Positions 43,881-52,681 are shown, counted from the stretch's first letter. The stretch is DNA of 64,000 bases from Phycisphaerae bacterium (GCA_012729015.1 JAAYDY010000056.1:1-64000); one strand, 5' to 3'. Numbers and translations are program-made. The notes: generated by a model not told the origin, from the sequence alone.

Positions 43881-44474
43881 ATGAGCATCGGACAACGGAT
43901 TCTGGCGGTCGCCGCGGCCGCAGGCACAGTGTGGGCGACTGCGGCTCTGACGGGGTGTGAGCAGGCCCGCGGCAGGAAGCCCGCGACCGGCAGTCGCGCC
44001 CCGGCGCCATCTGCCAGCGGCACGGCCCGGGTCGAGCCGCCGCCGGCCGACCCGTACGTGCAGCCCATCCCCGATCCGTCGCTACGGAACACCGCGACGG
44101 CGCCGTCGTCGGACGCCGCGGGCGTGGCGGCCGAAGGCGGTCCGTTCGCCAGACACAGAACCGACGCGGCCAAGTACCCGATCCGGTTCGAAACCAACTG
44201 CAAGGCGGTCTTCCGGTGCGGCGACAGGACGGCCGACCTGCCCGGCACCCTGTGGCTCGACGACCAGTGGGCCCCCGGCGGCGAACCGTGTATCACGTTC
44301 CGACCGTGCATCGACGGATCGTTCCAGTTCTTCTACGGCGATCAGCAGCCGTGCGCGTTCACGGACCCGTCCGGCACGCCACTGAAGGTGCTCCGGTGCA
44401 GTCTCGAACTGGCGGCGGATGCCGGCGACGATGACACCCTCCTGACGGTCTACAAACTCCACCTGGCCCGCTGA
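43881..44474 (+). CDS. Hypothetical lipoprotein
   Basis: The 197-residue protein has a signal ending in lipobox LTGC with Cys26. A Pro/Ala/Ser-rich linker (about 30-75) precedes a compact domain with paired Cys (FETNCKAVFRCGDRTADLPG, FRPCIDGSFQFFYGDQQPC). No known family is recognised. GGTGAGG lies just before the ATG. It sits right after the DnaA-box region. Confidence 0.7.
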   Translation: MSIGQRILAVAAAAGTVWATAALTGCEQARGRKPATGSRAPAPSASGTARVEPPPADPYVQPIPDPSLRNTATAPSSDAAGVAAEGGPFARHRTDAAKYPIRFETNCKAVFRCGDRTADLPGTLWLDDQWAPGGEPCITFRPCIDGSFQFFYGDQQPCAFTDPSGTPLKVLRCSLELAADAGDDDTLLTVYKLHLAR

Positions 44475-44517
44475 CGCCCGGCGGATCGGGCATCGGGCCG
44501 CGCGGCGGCGATTTCGC

Positions 44518-44546
44518 TTGCGGCTGGGGGTGGCTTGGAGTATTGT
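44518..44546 (+). promoter_or_regulatory. Sigma-70-type promoter of the acetyltransferase
   Basis: TTGCGG (44518-44523), a 17-bp spacer and TATTGT (44541-44546) lie about 40 nt upstream of the TTG start. Confidence 0.55.
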
Positions 44547-44593
44547 ACCGGCCTTTTTGGTGACAGTGGCGACAGCCACAGGAGGCGCCTTCC

Positions 44594-45085
44594 TTGACAG
44601 ACGACCAGTTCGAGGTTCGCAAGGCCACGATCGCGGATGTGGAGCGGATTCACACGCTGATTTCGGTGGGTGCGGAACATCAGAAGATGCTGGCCCGCAG
44701 CCGCAGCGATCTGTACGAGTCGCTGCGCGACTTCATCGTGGCGGCGCGGCGATCGGACAACCTGGTTGTGGCCTGCGGCGCGCTGGCGATCACGTGGGCG
44801 GACCTGGCGGAAATCCGCAGCCTGGCAGTGGAACCGGAGTTTCAGCGACAGGGGCTGGGTCGGCGGATCGTGGCGTCGTGTCTGGCCGAGGCCAAGGGCC
44901 TGGGCATCCGCCGGGTATTCGTGCTGACGTACCAGAAGGAGTTCTTTGAGCGGCAGGGGTTCGCGGTCATCGCCAAGGAAGAGTTGCCGCACAAGATCTG
45001 GTCGGTCTGCCTGAAATGCCCGAAGTTTCCGGATTGCGACGAGATTGCGATGGCATTTGACGTGCCGGGGAATGGGGCGGCGTAG
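44594..45085 (+). CDS. GNAT N-acetyltransferase, short ArgA-like
   Basis: The 163-residue GNAT protein has the acetyl-CoA loop LAVEPEFQRQGLGRRIV and the pattern VFVLTYQKEFFERQGFAVI. The latter is typical of stand-alone N-acetylglutamate synthases that open arginine synthesis. The C-terminus CLKCPKFPDCDEIAM carries Cys residues also seen in that group. The TTG start is backed by AGGAGG 9 nt upstream. No other arginine genes are adjacent, so the assignment rests on motif similarity. Confidence 0.8.
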   Translation: MTDDQFEVRKATIADVERIHTLISVGAEHQKMLARSRSDLYESLRDFIVAARRSDNLVVACGALAITWADLAEIRSLAVEPEFQRQGLGRRIVASCLAEAKGLGIRRVFVLTYQKEFFERQGFAVIAKEELPHKIWSVCLKCPKFPDCDEIAMAFDVPGNGAA

Positions 45086-45259
45086 CCGTGAGTGCCGCAA
45101 CCCCGCATCGTGGCATTGGCGGGGAAGCCCACGAACACACGGCGTTTTGCAGGGCCAGGATGGCCCTGGGACGCACGGGCAAGATGCCCGTGCCACGGTG
45201 AAAAGGCCTTGTCGCGTTGAGGTGTTTGGGGCAAGGCAGCCGCCCCCGCGGGGGCGGGG

Positions 45260-45403
45260 TCACTTCTTCGGGTTGCTCTTCAGAGGCACGACGATCACCT
45301 GGCCGCACTGCTTGCAGCGGACCTTCTGGCCGCGCTGCCGTTCGTCCGCCTGGAGCATCGCCTTGCATTTCAGGTTGGGGCAGAAGAAGGTGATGATCGG
45401 CAT
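45260..45403 (-). CDS. 47-residue zinc-ribbon protein
   Basis: This short gene encodes a single zinc ribbon: CPNLKC (Cys 8 and 13) and CKQC (Cys 30 and 33), with basic residues between. It ends in SNPKK. The ATG lies 3 bp after the clpX stop with AAGGAG about 12 nt upstream, so it is cotranscribed and probably coupled with clpX. A substrate-adaptor or nucleic-acid-binding role is conceivable, but only the zinc site is supported by sequence. Confidence 0.75.
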   Translation of the reverse strand: MPIITFFCPNLKCKAMLQADERQRGQKVRCKQCGQVIVVPLKSNPKK

Positions 45404-45406
45404 GGT

Positions 45407-46720
45407 CTACGCGCTCTCCTTGAGCTTGGCGGCGGTGGCCAGGATGTCTTTGCGGCCGCGCACCACGTCCTCGTCCACCACATAACGGAAGCCGGGCCCG
45501 CGGGTGGGCAGCTCGTACATGACATCGAGCATGATCTCCTCGGTGACCGCGCGTAGAGCCCGGGCTCCGGTGTTGCGGCTCATGGCGCGGCGGGCGACCT
45601 CGCGCAGCGCGCCGTCGGTGAACTCCAGCTCGCAGTTCTCCATCGCCACGAACTTCTGATATTGCTTGACCAGGGCGTTGCGCGGCTCGGTGAGGATGCT
45701 CACCAGGGCTTCCTCGTCCAGCGGCATCAGCGGCGTGAACACCGGCAGGCGCCCGACGAACTCCGGAATCAGGCCGTACTCGATCAGGTCGTCGGGCGTC
45801 ACCTGGTTCAGCAGCTCCGACTCGCGGGCGGCGCGGCTCTGGGTCGAGCCGCTCTCGTGGAACCCGATGGTGCCCTTACCGACGCGCCGGGCGATGATCT
45901 CGCCGAGGTTGTCGAACGTGCCGCCGCAGATGAACAGAATCTGGCTCGTGTCGATCTGGATGTACTGCTGCTCGGGATGTTTGCGGCCGCCCTGGGGCGG
46001 CACGTTGGCCACCGTGCCTTCGAGCATCTTCAGCAGCGACTGCTGCACGCCCTCGCCCGAGACGTCGCGCGTGATTGAGACGTTCTGGCTGGTGCGGCCG
46101 ATCTTGTCGATCTCGTCGATGTAGATGATGCCTCGCTGGGCGGCCTCGACGTCGAAATCGGCCGCCTGAATGAGCCGCAGCAGGAGGTTCTCCACGTCTT
46201 CGCCGACGTAGCCGGCCTCGGTCAACGTCGTGGCGTCGCCGATGGCGAACGGCACGTGCAGGACGCGAGCCAGCGTGCGGGCCAGCAGCGTCTTGCCGCT
46301 GCCGGTCGGGCCGATCAGCAGGACGTTCGACTTCTCGAGCTCGACCGAGTCGTCGTTCTCCAGGGCGGCATTGAGCCGCTTGTAGTGATTGTGCACGGCC
46401 ACCGAGACGGTCTTCTTGGCCCGCTGCTGGCCGACGATGTACTGATCGAGGAATTCGCTGATCTCGCGCGGCGACGGCACCGAGCCAATGTGGGCCGGCA
46501 ACGTGCCGCTGCGGCGGCGCTCCTGCTGGATGATCGACTGGCACAGCTCGACGCACTGGGCGCAGATGAAGCAATCGTCGGGCCCCTCGATCAGCGGGCC
46601 GACCTCGCGATGGCTCTTGCCGCAGAAACTGCACACGGCGGCGCGGCGCGTACGGTCGCTCTTGCCCAGTTTGCGCCGTTCGTCGGTCGGTCCGCCGCCG
46701 TCGTTCTTGTGATTCGCCAT
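45407..46720 (-). CDS. clpX: ATP-dependent Clp protease ATP-binding subunit ClpX
   Basis: The 437-residue AAA+ unfoldase delivers substrates to ClpP. The zinc-binding domain has CSFC (30-33) and CFICAQC (50-56). Walker A is [14 protein letters not shown], Walker [13 protein letters not shown], and the [11 protein letters not shown] pore loop and [11 protein letters not shown] sensor-2 follow. Length matches the family. The ATG start has AAGGAG 10-11 nt upstream. No clpP lies beside it; gpsA is upstream and a tiny zinc ribbon is downstream. Confidence 0.97.
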   Translation of the reverse strand: MANHKNDGGGPTDERRKLGKSDRTRRAAVCSFCGKSHREVGPLIEGPDDCFICAQCVELCQSIIQQERRRSGTLPAHIGSVPSPREISEFLDQYIVGQQRAKKTVSVAVHNHYKRLNAALENDDSVELEKSNVLLIGPTGSGKTLLARTLARVLHVPFAIGDATTLTEAGYVGEDVENLLLRLIQAADFDVEAAQRGIIYIDEIDKIGRTSQNVSITRDVSGEGVQQSLLKMLEGTVANVPPQGGRKHPEQQYIQIDTSQILFICGGTFDNLGEIIARRVGKGTIGFHESGSTQSRAARESELLNQVTPDDLIEYGLIPEFVGRLPVFTPLMPLDEEALVSILTEPRNALVKQYQKFVAMENCELEFTDGALREVARRAMSRNTGARALRAVTEEIMLDVMYELPTRGPGFRYVVDEDVVRGRKDILATAAKLKESA

Positions 46721-46821
46721 GAACCCCTGACTCCTTCTACGCTTGATACGGCCCGGCTGCCGTTCGGCCGACAGCCACTTTCTGTTATCGACTACCGGAT
46801 ACCCACTTCTGCATGCGGCGT

Positions 46822-47841
46822 CTAGAGCGCCTCTTCCTCGCTCCGCCAGGGGCGCGTCATCAGGTCGCGCATGGCCTGCCGCGGGCTCTTGCCGGCGAAC
46901 AGCACCTCGTGGACCTCGCGCGTGATCGGCATGTCCACGCCGCAACGGTCCGCCAGGGCCACCACGCTGCGCGTCGTCGGCACGCCCTCGGCCACCTGCT
47001 GGTTCATCGCCTCGAGCACCTCGGCGAGGCTCTGGCCGCGGCCGATGCGTTCGCCGACAGTGCGATTGCGGCCGTGGGCGCTGACGCACGTCGTAATCAG
47101 GTCGCCGATGCCGGCCAGCCCCGCGAACGTCTCGCGCCGAGCCCCCAGGGTGACCCCGAGCCGCGTGATTTCGGCCAGCCCCCGCGTCAACAGCGCCGCC
47201 TTGGCGTTGACACCAAGCTCCAGGCCGTCGCAGATGCCGGCGGCCAGGGCGATGACGTTCTTCAGCGGCCCGCCCAGCTCCACGCCCACGACGTCCGAGT
47301 TGTAGTATACCCGAAAGTACGGATTGCCCATGGCGTCCTGCACGGTTTCGGCGAGATTCGGGTCCTCGGCGGCAACGACGACCGTGGCCGGCATCCGCCG
47401 CGCGACCTCGAAGGCGATGCACGGGCCGCTCAGGACCGCCAGAGTCGGCCCGCCGAGCACGTCGCGCAGGACTTCGCTGGGGCGGCACAGGGTGTCGTTC
47501 TCGATGCCCTTGGACACGCTGACGATGGGCGCCTCGGGCAGACGCCCCTGGAGGTCCCGAAACACCGCCCGCAGGTACGGCGTCGGGACGGCGCTGACGA
47601 GGAAATCCGCATCGCGCGGCACGTCGCCGACGTCGGCCGTGGGGCGAACCGACTCCGGCAGCGGCACACCCGGCAGAAACTGCCTGTTTTCGCGGTCGCG
47701 CGCCAGGGCGGCGGCGTGTTCGGCAAAGGCCGACCATAGCACGACCTCGGCCCCGCGCTCCGCCAGAAGGCACGCACACAAGGTGCCCATGCCGCCGTCG
47801 CCGATGACGGCGACCTGTCTCGTGGTGACACTCCTGCTCAT
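46822..47841 (-). CDS. gpsA: Glycerol-3-phosphate dehydrogenase [NAD(P)+]
   Basis: The 339-residue enzyme reduces dihydroxyacetone phosphate to glycerol 3-phosphate for phospholipid synthesis. The N-terminal motif [19 protein letters not shown] binds the cofactor, with Asp in place of one usual glycine. Conserved [22 protein letters not shown] and [19 protein letters not shown] are present, the last with the catalytic Lys. The promoter at 47849-47877 places the transcript start at the ATG. It ends 101 bp before clpX. Confidence 0.95.
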   Translation of the reverse strand: MSRSVTTRQVAVIGDGGMGTLCACLLAERGAEVVLWSAFAEHAAALARDRENRQFLPGVPLPESVRPTADVGDVPRDADFLVSAVPTPYLRAVFRDLQGRLPEAPIVSVSKGIENDTLCRPSEVLRDVLGGPTLAVLSGPCIAFEVARRMPATVVVAAEDPNLAETVQDAMGNPYFRVYYNSDVVGVELGGPLKNVIALAAGICDGLELGVNAKAALLTRGLAEITRLGVTLGARRETFAGLAGIGDLITTCVSAHGRNRTVGERIGRGQSLAEVLEAMNQQVAEGVPTTRSVVALADRCGVDMPITREVHEVLFAGKSPRQAMRDLMTRPWRSEEEAL

Positions 47842-47848
47842 GGCCGGT

Positions 47849-47877
47849 AGATTACCCAAGAGCAGACGATTGGCCAA
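47849..47877 (-). promoter_or_regulatory. Promoter placing the gpsA transcript start at its ATG
   Basis: On the minus strand TTGGCC (47877-47872), a 17-bp spacer and TAATCT (47854-47849) are followed by 7 nt (ACCGGCC) and the ATG at 47841. No ribosome site fits in the gap. Confidence 0.6.
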
Positions 47878-47935
47878 GCACAAACCGCCCGAGGGCGCGT
47901 CAGAGGGACTGCGAGGACGGCCGAACGGAGCAGGC

Positions 47936-48340
47936 GGGTGTGCCCAAAGACTCTGGCATGTGCGGCAGTCGTTCGCCAAAGCACGCACGGTGATCGTTCG
48001 CGAGAGCACGCACGGAGGTCGTTCGGTGGAATGGACGGTCCTGGGCCTCAGGCCTTCTGGGTTGGCCCCTGGCACGCCGGCACCCGAGGCCCGAAGGGCC
48101 GACGAGAGTTAAGCCGGGGGCGAAGGCTCGACGGCCGTTTCGTCGAGCCGCCGCCCCCGGTAGCGGCCTCCTCAATAATCCCAAGCCCCGAAGGGGCGCG
48201 ACCTGTTCTGTGGCCCAACAGGTTGCGCCCTTTCAGGGCTTAGAGGAAAAGTCGGGGCTCGGGTACCGGAGGCTCGGTCCGGCCAACGACGGCCGGCCCA
48301 GCGCCTCCGGCTACACTCTTGCCGGCCCTGTCGGGCCTGG
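47936..48340. repeat. Composite palindromic element E, copy 1
   Basis: Parts in order: head TCTGGCATGTGCGGCAGTCG (about 47950); hairpin GGCCCGAAGGGCC (about 48088); a nested hairpin with arms CCGGGGGCG/CGCCCCCGG and GGCTCGACG/CGTCGAGCC (48114-48160); a 59-bp nested palindrome from AAGCCCC to GGGCTT (48183-48241); and a 75-bp tail (48264-48338) with arms CCGGAGGC/GCCTCCGG. It fills most of the gpsA-kinase gap. Confidence 0.8.
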
Positions 48341-48512
48341 GTTCTTGGTCCGTATGCAGAGTTCGGCAGAACGCAGGCGGTCCTCACGCCTGACCTCCGC
48401 CATTCCGCCCGTCACCTGCCGCAGCAAGACGACCTTTGTCGTGCGGCCAGAAGGATCGGGCACACCCGAGCCGACTCATCCGCCCCGTCGCAGGCGTTTG
48501 TCACACAGCATC

Positions 48513-48542
48513 TTGCCGAACGACCAGGGGTTATCGTACAAT
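48513..48542 (+). promoter_or_regulatory. Sigma-70-type promoter of the FHA-GAF kinase
   Basis: TTGCCG (48513-48518), an 18-bp spacer and TACAAT (48537-48542) lie about 170 nt upstream of the kinase start region. Confidence 0.5.
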
Positions 48543-48715
48543 ACATGTCCTGTTGCAGGTAAGGCTTGGGGCCGCTCATATCGAGGACTGCGGCGGATAG
48601 GGTCTGACGGCGGCAGCGCGACCCGGATCGGGTGGCGCGGGCCGCTCCCGGGGATCATGCAGCGGAAACGGCATGCGGTCGGCATCTGTCGTGGCCGGCG
48701 GCGTGATCGGCGTTG

Positions 48716-50509
48716 ATGTCGGTGGTCGGCAGGGAAGCGAGTGGTCCGCCCATGGCGAATCTGACGGTAATTCAGGGAGACGATCGCGGGAAGGTCTTCG
48801 ACCTGCGCGGATCGCGCATTGTCCTGGGCCGCGACCCGCAGTGCGAGGTGTCGCTGACGGACCACAGCGTGTCGCGGCACCACGCCGAGCTGCGCATCGA
48901 GGAGGGCAAGTTCCACCTGATCGACCACGCCAGCTCCAACGGCACGTTCGTCAACGGCGAGCGGATCGACGAGGCGGTGGTGCGTCCCGGAGACCAGATA
49001 CGCGTCGGCGCGGTGATCCTGACGCTGGGTCGGGTGGTGACGCAGCCGCGGTTGACCTCGGGCGGGCCGGTCTACATCGACGAGGCCGGCAACGTCGTGG
49101 ACGCGGCGATCCAGGCGACGGCCCGCAGCGAGTTCGATCCGCTGGTGGCGCTGACGGAGCGCGAGGACCAGGCGAGCCAGCGCCGGGCGGCCGAGAATCT
49201 GAAGGTCCTGTTCGAGTTCTCGACCACCCTGGGCGCCATCCTGAACACGCAGCAGTTGTGCGACGCGATCCTGGACATGGTGTTTGAGGTCGTCGACGCC
49301 GACCGGGCGTTCATCCTGCTTCACGACGAGGCCTCGGGAAGCATCGTGCCAAAGGCGGTGCGGTTCCGCGACGACCTGATCGGCGAGATCGAGGCCGAGC
49401 GCGGCAGCGGCCAGAAACAGGCCGAAGGCGAGCAGCCGAAGCAGCCGATCCTGGTGTCGCGGACCATCGTCAACTACTGCCTGGACCACGGCGAGGGCGT
49501 GCTGGCGACCAACGCCATGCAGGACCGCCGCTTCGAGCAGGGCGACTCGGTGCAGGACCTGGGCATCCGCAGCGCCATCTGCGTGCCGATCAAGGCCCGG
49601 GACCGGCGCCTGGGCGTGCTGCACGTGGACACCCAGATTCAGCAGCGCCCGTTCACCGAGGTGGACCTTCGCATGATGACGAGCGTGGGTTACCTGGCGG
49701 GCCTGGCGCTGGAGAACACGCAGCTGGTGGAATCGGCGTTGCGGAACGAGCGTCTGGCGGCCGTGGGCGAGGCCGTGGCCAGCCTGTCTCACTACATCAA
49801 GAACATCCTCCAGGGGCTCCAGGGCGGCGCGAGCGTCATCGAGACGGCCCTGAAGGCCGACGACCTGGGCCGCATCCGCCGCGGATGGGAAATCGTCCGC
49901 CGCAACCAGACGCGGATCAACGACCTGGTGCTCGACATGCTGCACTACAGCCGCAAACGCGAGCCGGTGCGACAGCAGCAGAACGTCAACGCCGTGCTGC
50001 GCGAGGTGATCGAGCTGGCGGCGCCCCGCGCGGCTGAGAAGCAGGCCGAGGTGGTGAGCCGCCTGGACCCGGGGCTGCCGGAAATCTGGATCGACCCGAA
50101 CGGGATTCATCACGCGTGCCTGAACATCGTGGCCAACGCGATCGACGCCGTGGAGCGGCGGACCGGGCGGGTGACGGTGAGCACGTCGGTGGAGGAGGCC
50201 GGATCGGGCCGCCGTCGGGACCGCCGACGGCAGTTCGTCATCACGGTGGCCGACAACGGCGTGGGCATTGCCGAGGAAGACCTTCAGCGCATCTTCCAGG
50301 CGTTCCATTCGACCAAGGGGCACCAGGGAACCGGTCTGGGCCTGGCGGTGTCGCAGAAGATCATCCACGAGCACGGCGGGACCATCGAGGTCGAGAGCCA
50401 CGTCGGCGGCGGCTCGACGTTTACGATCCGCCTGCCGATCGTCGAGCCGCCGGTCGCGGCCGCGGCCACGGGCCCGGAGGACGAGTCGGAGAAGACGCGG
50501 CTGGGCTGA
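48716..50509 (+). CDS. FHA-GAF sensor histidine kinase
   Basis: About 597 residues, no transmembrane helix. The N-terminal FHA domain (about 15-105) has IVLGRDPQCEVSLTDHSVSR and HASSNGTFVNGERI, so it binds phosphothreonine. A GAF domain follows (about 150-320; LCDAILDMVFEVVDADRAFI). The dimerisation helix carries the phosphorylated His in EAVASLSHYIKNILQG (about 362). The HATPase_c domain shows VADNGVGIAEEDL and GTGLGLAVSQKIIHEHGG. It suggests cross-talk between Ser/Thr phosphorylation and two-component signalling. No response regulator lies adjacent. A TTG at 48713 or an ATG at 48752 (MANLTVIQGD) are alternative starts. Confidence 0.9.
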   Translation: MSVVGREASGPPMANLTVIQGDDRGKVFDLRGSRIVLGRDPQCEVSLTDHSVSRHHAELRIEEGKFHLIDHASSNGTFVNGERIDEAVVRPGDQIRVGAVILTLGRVVTQPRLTSGGPVYIDEAGNVVDAAIQATARSEFDPLVALTEREDQASQRRAAENLKVLFEFSTTLGAILNTQQLCDAILDMVFEVVDADRAFILLHDEASGSIVPKAVRFRDDLIGEIEAERGSGQKQAEGEQPKQPILVSRTIVNYCLDHGEGVLATNAMQDRRFEQGDSVQDLGIRSAICVPIKARDRRLGVLHVDTQIQQRPFTEVDLRMMTSVGYLAGLALENTQLVESALRNERLAAVGEAVASLSHYIKNILQGLQGGASVIETALKADDLGRIRRGWEIVRRNQTRINDLVLDMLHYSRKREPVRQQQNVNAVLREVIELAAPRAAEKQAEVVSRLDPGLPEIWIDPNGIHHACLNIVANAIDAVERRTGRVTVSTSVEEAGSGRRRDRRRQFVITVADNGVGIAEEDLQRIFQAFHSTKGHQGTGLGLAVSQKIIHEHGGTIEVESHVGGGSTFTIRLPIVEPPVAAAATGPEDESEKTRLG

Positions 50510-50575
50510 CCGACCGTGGCGGCCTTGACCCCTGATTCCGCCCGACTTCAGGCCGCAGAGGCCCAAACCACCCCA

Positions 50576-50604
50576 TTGACACCGCCGCGGCAAACGACTA
50601 TCAC
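50576..50604 (+). promoter_or_regulatory. Promoter placing the nadD transcript start at its ATG
   Basis: A perfect TTGACA (50576-50581), a 17-bp spacer and TATCAC (50599-50604) are followed by 7 nt (CGTGGCC) and the ATG at 50612. There is no ribosome site in between. Confidence 0.7.
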
Positions 50605-50611
50605 CGTGGCC

Positions 50612-51223
50612 ATGGACTCGACCATCGCCCTGTTCGGCGGCAGCTTCAATCCGATCCACGTCGCGCACCTGGCGGTGGCCCGGGCGGCGATGGAGGCCCT
50701 TGGGCTGGAGCGACTCGTTCTGGTGCCCAGCGCCCGGCCCCCGCACAAGCCGTCGGCCGACCTGGCCGCCGACACCCATCGCCTGGCCATGTGCCGCCTG
50801 GCCGCGGCCGACGATCCGCGCTTCGAAGTCAGCGACGTGGAGCTGCGTCGCCAAGGACCCAGCTACACGGTGGACACCCTGGCCGACGTCCGTCGCCGTC
50901 GGCCCGAGGCGTCGCTGGTGCTGCTGGTGGGGGCCGACATGCTCCGCGACCTGCATCTGTGGCATCGGTTCGAGGAGATTGTGCGTCTGGCGCGCGTGGT
51001 GACGCTGCCGCGGCCGGGCGTCGAGCTGGGCCGCCTGGAGCCGCTTCGCCGCGCCCTGGGCGACGCAACCGCCGACGCGCTGCTGGCCGACGTGCTCCCG
51101 ACGCCGCGCGTGGACGTCTCGGCCACCGACATCCGCCGCCGCATCCGCCAGGGCCTGCCCATCGACGGGCTCGTGCCGCCGGCCGTGGCCGACTACATCC
51201 GCGAGCACCGGCTGTATCATTAG
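50612..51223 (+). CDS. nadD: Nicotinate-nucleotide adenylyltransferase
   Basis: The 203-residue enzyme joins ATP and nicotinate mononucleotide to form deamido-NAD. The nucleotidyltransferase motif LFGGSFNPIHVAHL lies at residues 7-20 and the C-terminal VSATDIRRRI follows near 170. Length fits the family. A 32-residue upstream extension in the same frame is not family-like, and promoter geometry also points to the inner ATG. It follows the FHA kinase by 102 bp. Confidence 0.95.
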   Translation: MDSTIALFGGSFNPIHVAHLAVARAAMEALGLERLVLVPSARPPHKPSADLAADTHRLAMCRLAAADDPRFEVSDVELRRQGPSYTVDTLADVRRRRPEASLVLLVGADMLRDLHLWHRFEEIVRLARVVTLPRPGVELGRLEPLRRALGDATADALLADVLPTPRVDVSATDIRRRIRQGLPIDGLVPPAVADYIREHRLYH

Positions 51224-51239
51224 TCGCCCCGCTCCAGTG

Positions 51240-51365
51240 CGTAGGTCGGGTCAACAGACCCGACGGCTGCTTCTGTTCGGCTCGCGCCGCGTCGGGTCTG
51301 TTGACCCGACCTGCGCCTCCAACAACGACGGCCGCACATGCCAGAATCTTTGGGCACACCCTCCC
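51240..51365. repeat. Intergenic repeats: inverted pair of module A and inverted element E head
   Basis: Module A occurs twice in opposite orientation (about 51241-51265 and 51290-51312). The inverse of the element E head lies at about 51330-51358 (CATGCCAGAATCTTTGGGCA). Confidence 0.7.
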
Positions 51366-51388
51366 CCGGAACACAGAGAACGATGGCC

Positions 51389-51417
51389 TTGACACGCTCG
51401 GCAGACGTCGGTATCCT
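51389..51417 (+). promoter_or_regulatory. Strong sigma-70-type promoter of the DHS-like/hldD operon
   Basis: A perfect TTGACA (51389-51394), a 17-bp spacer and TATCCT (51412-51417) place the transcript start near 51424, about 125 nt upstream of the ATG. Confidence 0.7.
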
Positions 51418-51419
51418 GT

Positions 51420-51454
51420 GGCGGTATTACGATCATGGGATTCGTAATACCGCC
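51420..51454. promoter_or_regulatory. Perfect 13-bp inverted repeat over the transcription start
   Basis: GGCGGTATTACGA (51420-51432) and TCGTAATACCGCC (51442-51454) are separated by 9 bp and begin 2 bp after the -10 box. The position fits a repressor operator; a 5'-UTR hairpin is also possible. Confidence 0.6.
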
Positions 51455-51550
51455 GCCGGTCGGGTGCGGGGCCGGGGCTCATGCGTTGGTGCGACCGCCC
51501 AGCCTTGCAGGTCGGGTCCACGGGCCCGCCGCTGTGACGAAGGAGCCACG

Positions 51551-52681
51551 ATGAACAACGAAACGTGCGGAGTCGGCGACGGTGGGCCGACGGCCGGGGC
51601 GTCGCTGACCGCCCACGCCCGCCGACGCAAGGAGGCCCTGCTGTCCAGGCCAGTCGCGCCGCTCAGGATCGACGCCGGCCTCACCGTTGCCGACATGGTC
51701 GAAGCCATGGCCGGCATGTCCATCCAGGCCCGCAACATCGGCCGCTGCGCCAGGGTGCTCGATCGCATGATGCGCGACCCCCAGCGTCCCACCGTGATGC
51801 TTGGCCTGGCCGGTCCGCTCATCGCCGCCGGACTCCGCGACGTCATCCGCTCTCTCGTCGCCGGCGGCTATGTCGATGTCGTCGTCTCCACCGGAGCCAT
51901 CCTCTACCAGGACGTCTACCAGGCGCGCGGCTTCCGCCACTATCACGGCCACCCCAACGCCGACGACGCCGCCCTGCGCGACCTCTACGTCGACCGCATC
52001 TACGACACCTACGTCGACGAAGAGCGGTTCTGGGAGACCGACCTCTGGTGCGGACGCGTCGCCGACGAACTGCCTCCGGGCAACTACTCCTCGCGCCAGT
52101 ACCTGGACCACCTGGCCTCGCGGCTCGACGACCCCCAGTCCATTCTCCGCACGTGCCATGACGCGGGCGTCCCCGTCTTCTGCCCCGCCATCAACGACAG
52201 TTCCATCGGCATCGGTCTCACCCACCACCGGCACCGTTGCCGACAGGAGGGCCGCGACGGCCTCGTCATCGACTCGATCCGCGACAACTACGAGCTCACC
52301 CAGATCGTCGTCGCGTCGCCCCAGACGGCCGCCGTCTACGTCGCCGGCGGCGTCCCCAAGAACTACATTAACGACAGCATCGTCATGGGCTATATCTTCG
52401 GACTCGACCGCGGGCACGCCTACGCCGTCCAGGTCACCACAGCCGTCACGGCCGATGGCGGCCTCTCGTCCAGCACCCTCGGCGAAGCTCAGAGCTGGGG
52501 CAAAATCCACCGCGAGGCCGACGTCGCCATGGCCTGGGTCGAGCCCAGCGTGGCCCTGCCGCTCCTGGCCGCGTACCTCGTGGACCGGCACCCGGCTCCC
52601 GCCCGGCCGCCGCTGGCACTCCAATGGCAGGGCGACCGCCTGGTGTCGCTGCGCGCGGACGACTCGCCCCGGTCACTCTGA
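51551..52681 (+). CDS. Deoxyhypusine synthase-family protein
   Basis: The 376-residue protein belongs to the NAD-dependent deoxyhypusine synthase fold: VSTGAILYQDVYQARGFRHY, VPVFCPAINDSSIGIG and EAQSWGKI with the catalytic Lys at 318. Bacteria lack eIF5A, and such homologues make polyamines (homospermidine-type) or have unknown roles. The residues aligning with the eukaryotic catalytic His pair read Asn-Tyr (VPKNYIND, near 271), so chemistry probably differs. AAGGAG precedes the ATG. hldD follows after 20 bp, forming an operon. The start region carries a strong promoter with an inverted-repeat operator. Confidence 0.88.
   Translation: MNNETCGVGDGGPTAGASLTAHARRRKEALLSRPVAPLRIDAGLTVADMVEAMAGMSIQARNIGRCARVLDRMMRDPQRPTVMLGLAGPLIAAGLRDVIRSLVAGGYVDVVVSTGAILYQDVYQARGFRHYHGHPNADDAALRDLYVDRIYDTYVDEERFWETDLWCGRVADELPPGNYSSRQYLDHLASRLDDPQSILRTCHDAGVPVFCPAINDSSIGIGLTHHRHRCRQEGRDGLVIDSIRDNYELTQIVVASPQTAAVYVAGGVPKNYINDSIVMGYIFGLDRGHAYAVQVTTAVTADGGLSSSTLGEAQSWGKIHREADVAMAWVEPSVALPLLAAYLVDRHPAPARPPLALQWQGDRLVSLRADDSPRSL

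Noticed and set aside
46721-47779. Long N-terminal extension of ClpX in the same frame
   Set aside because: It overlaps gpsA out of frame and has no domain; the MANHKND start has a ribosome site and matches family length.
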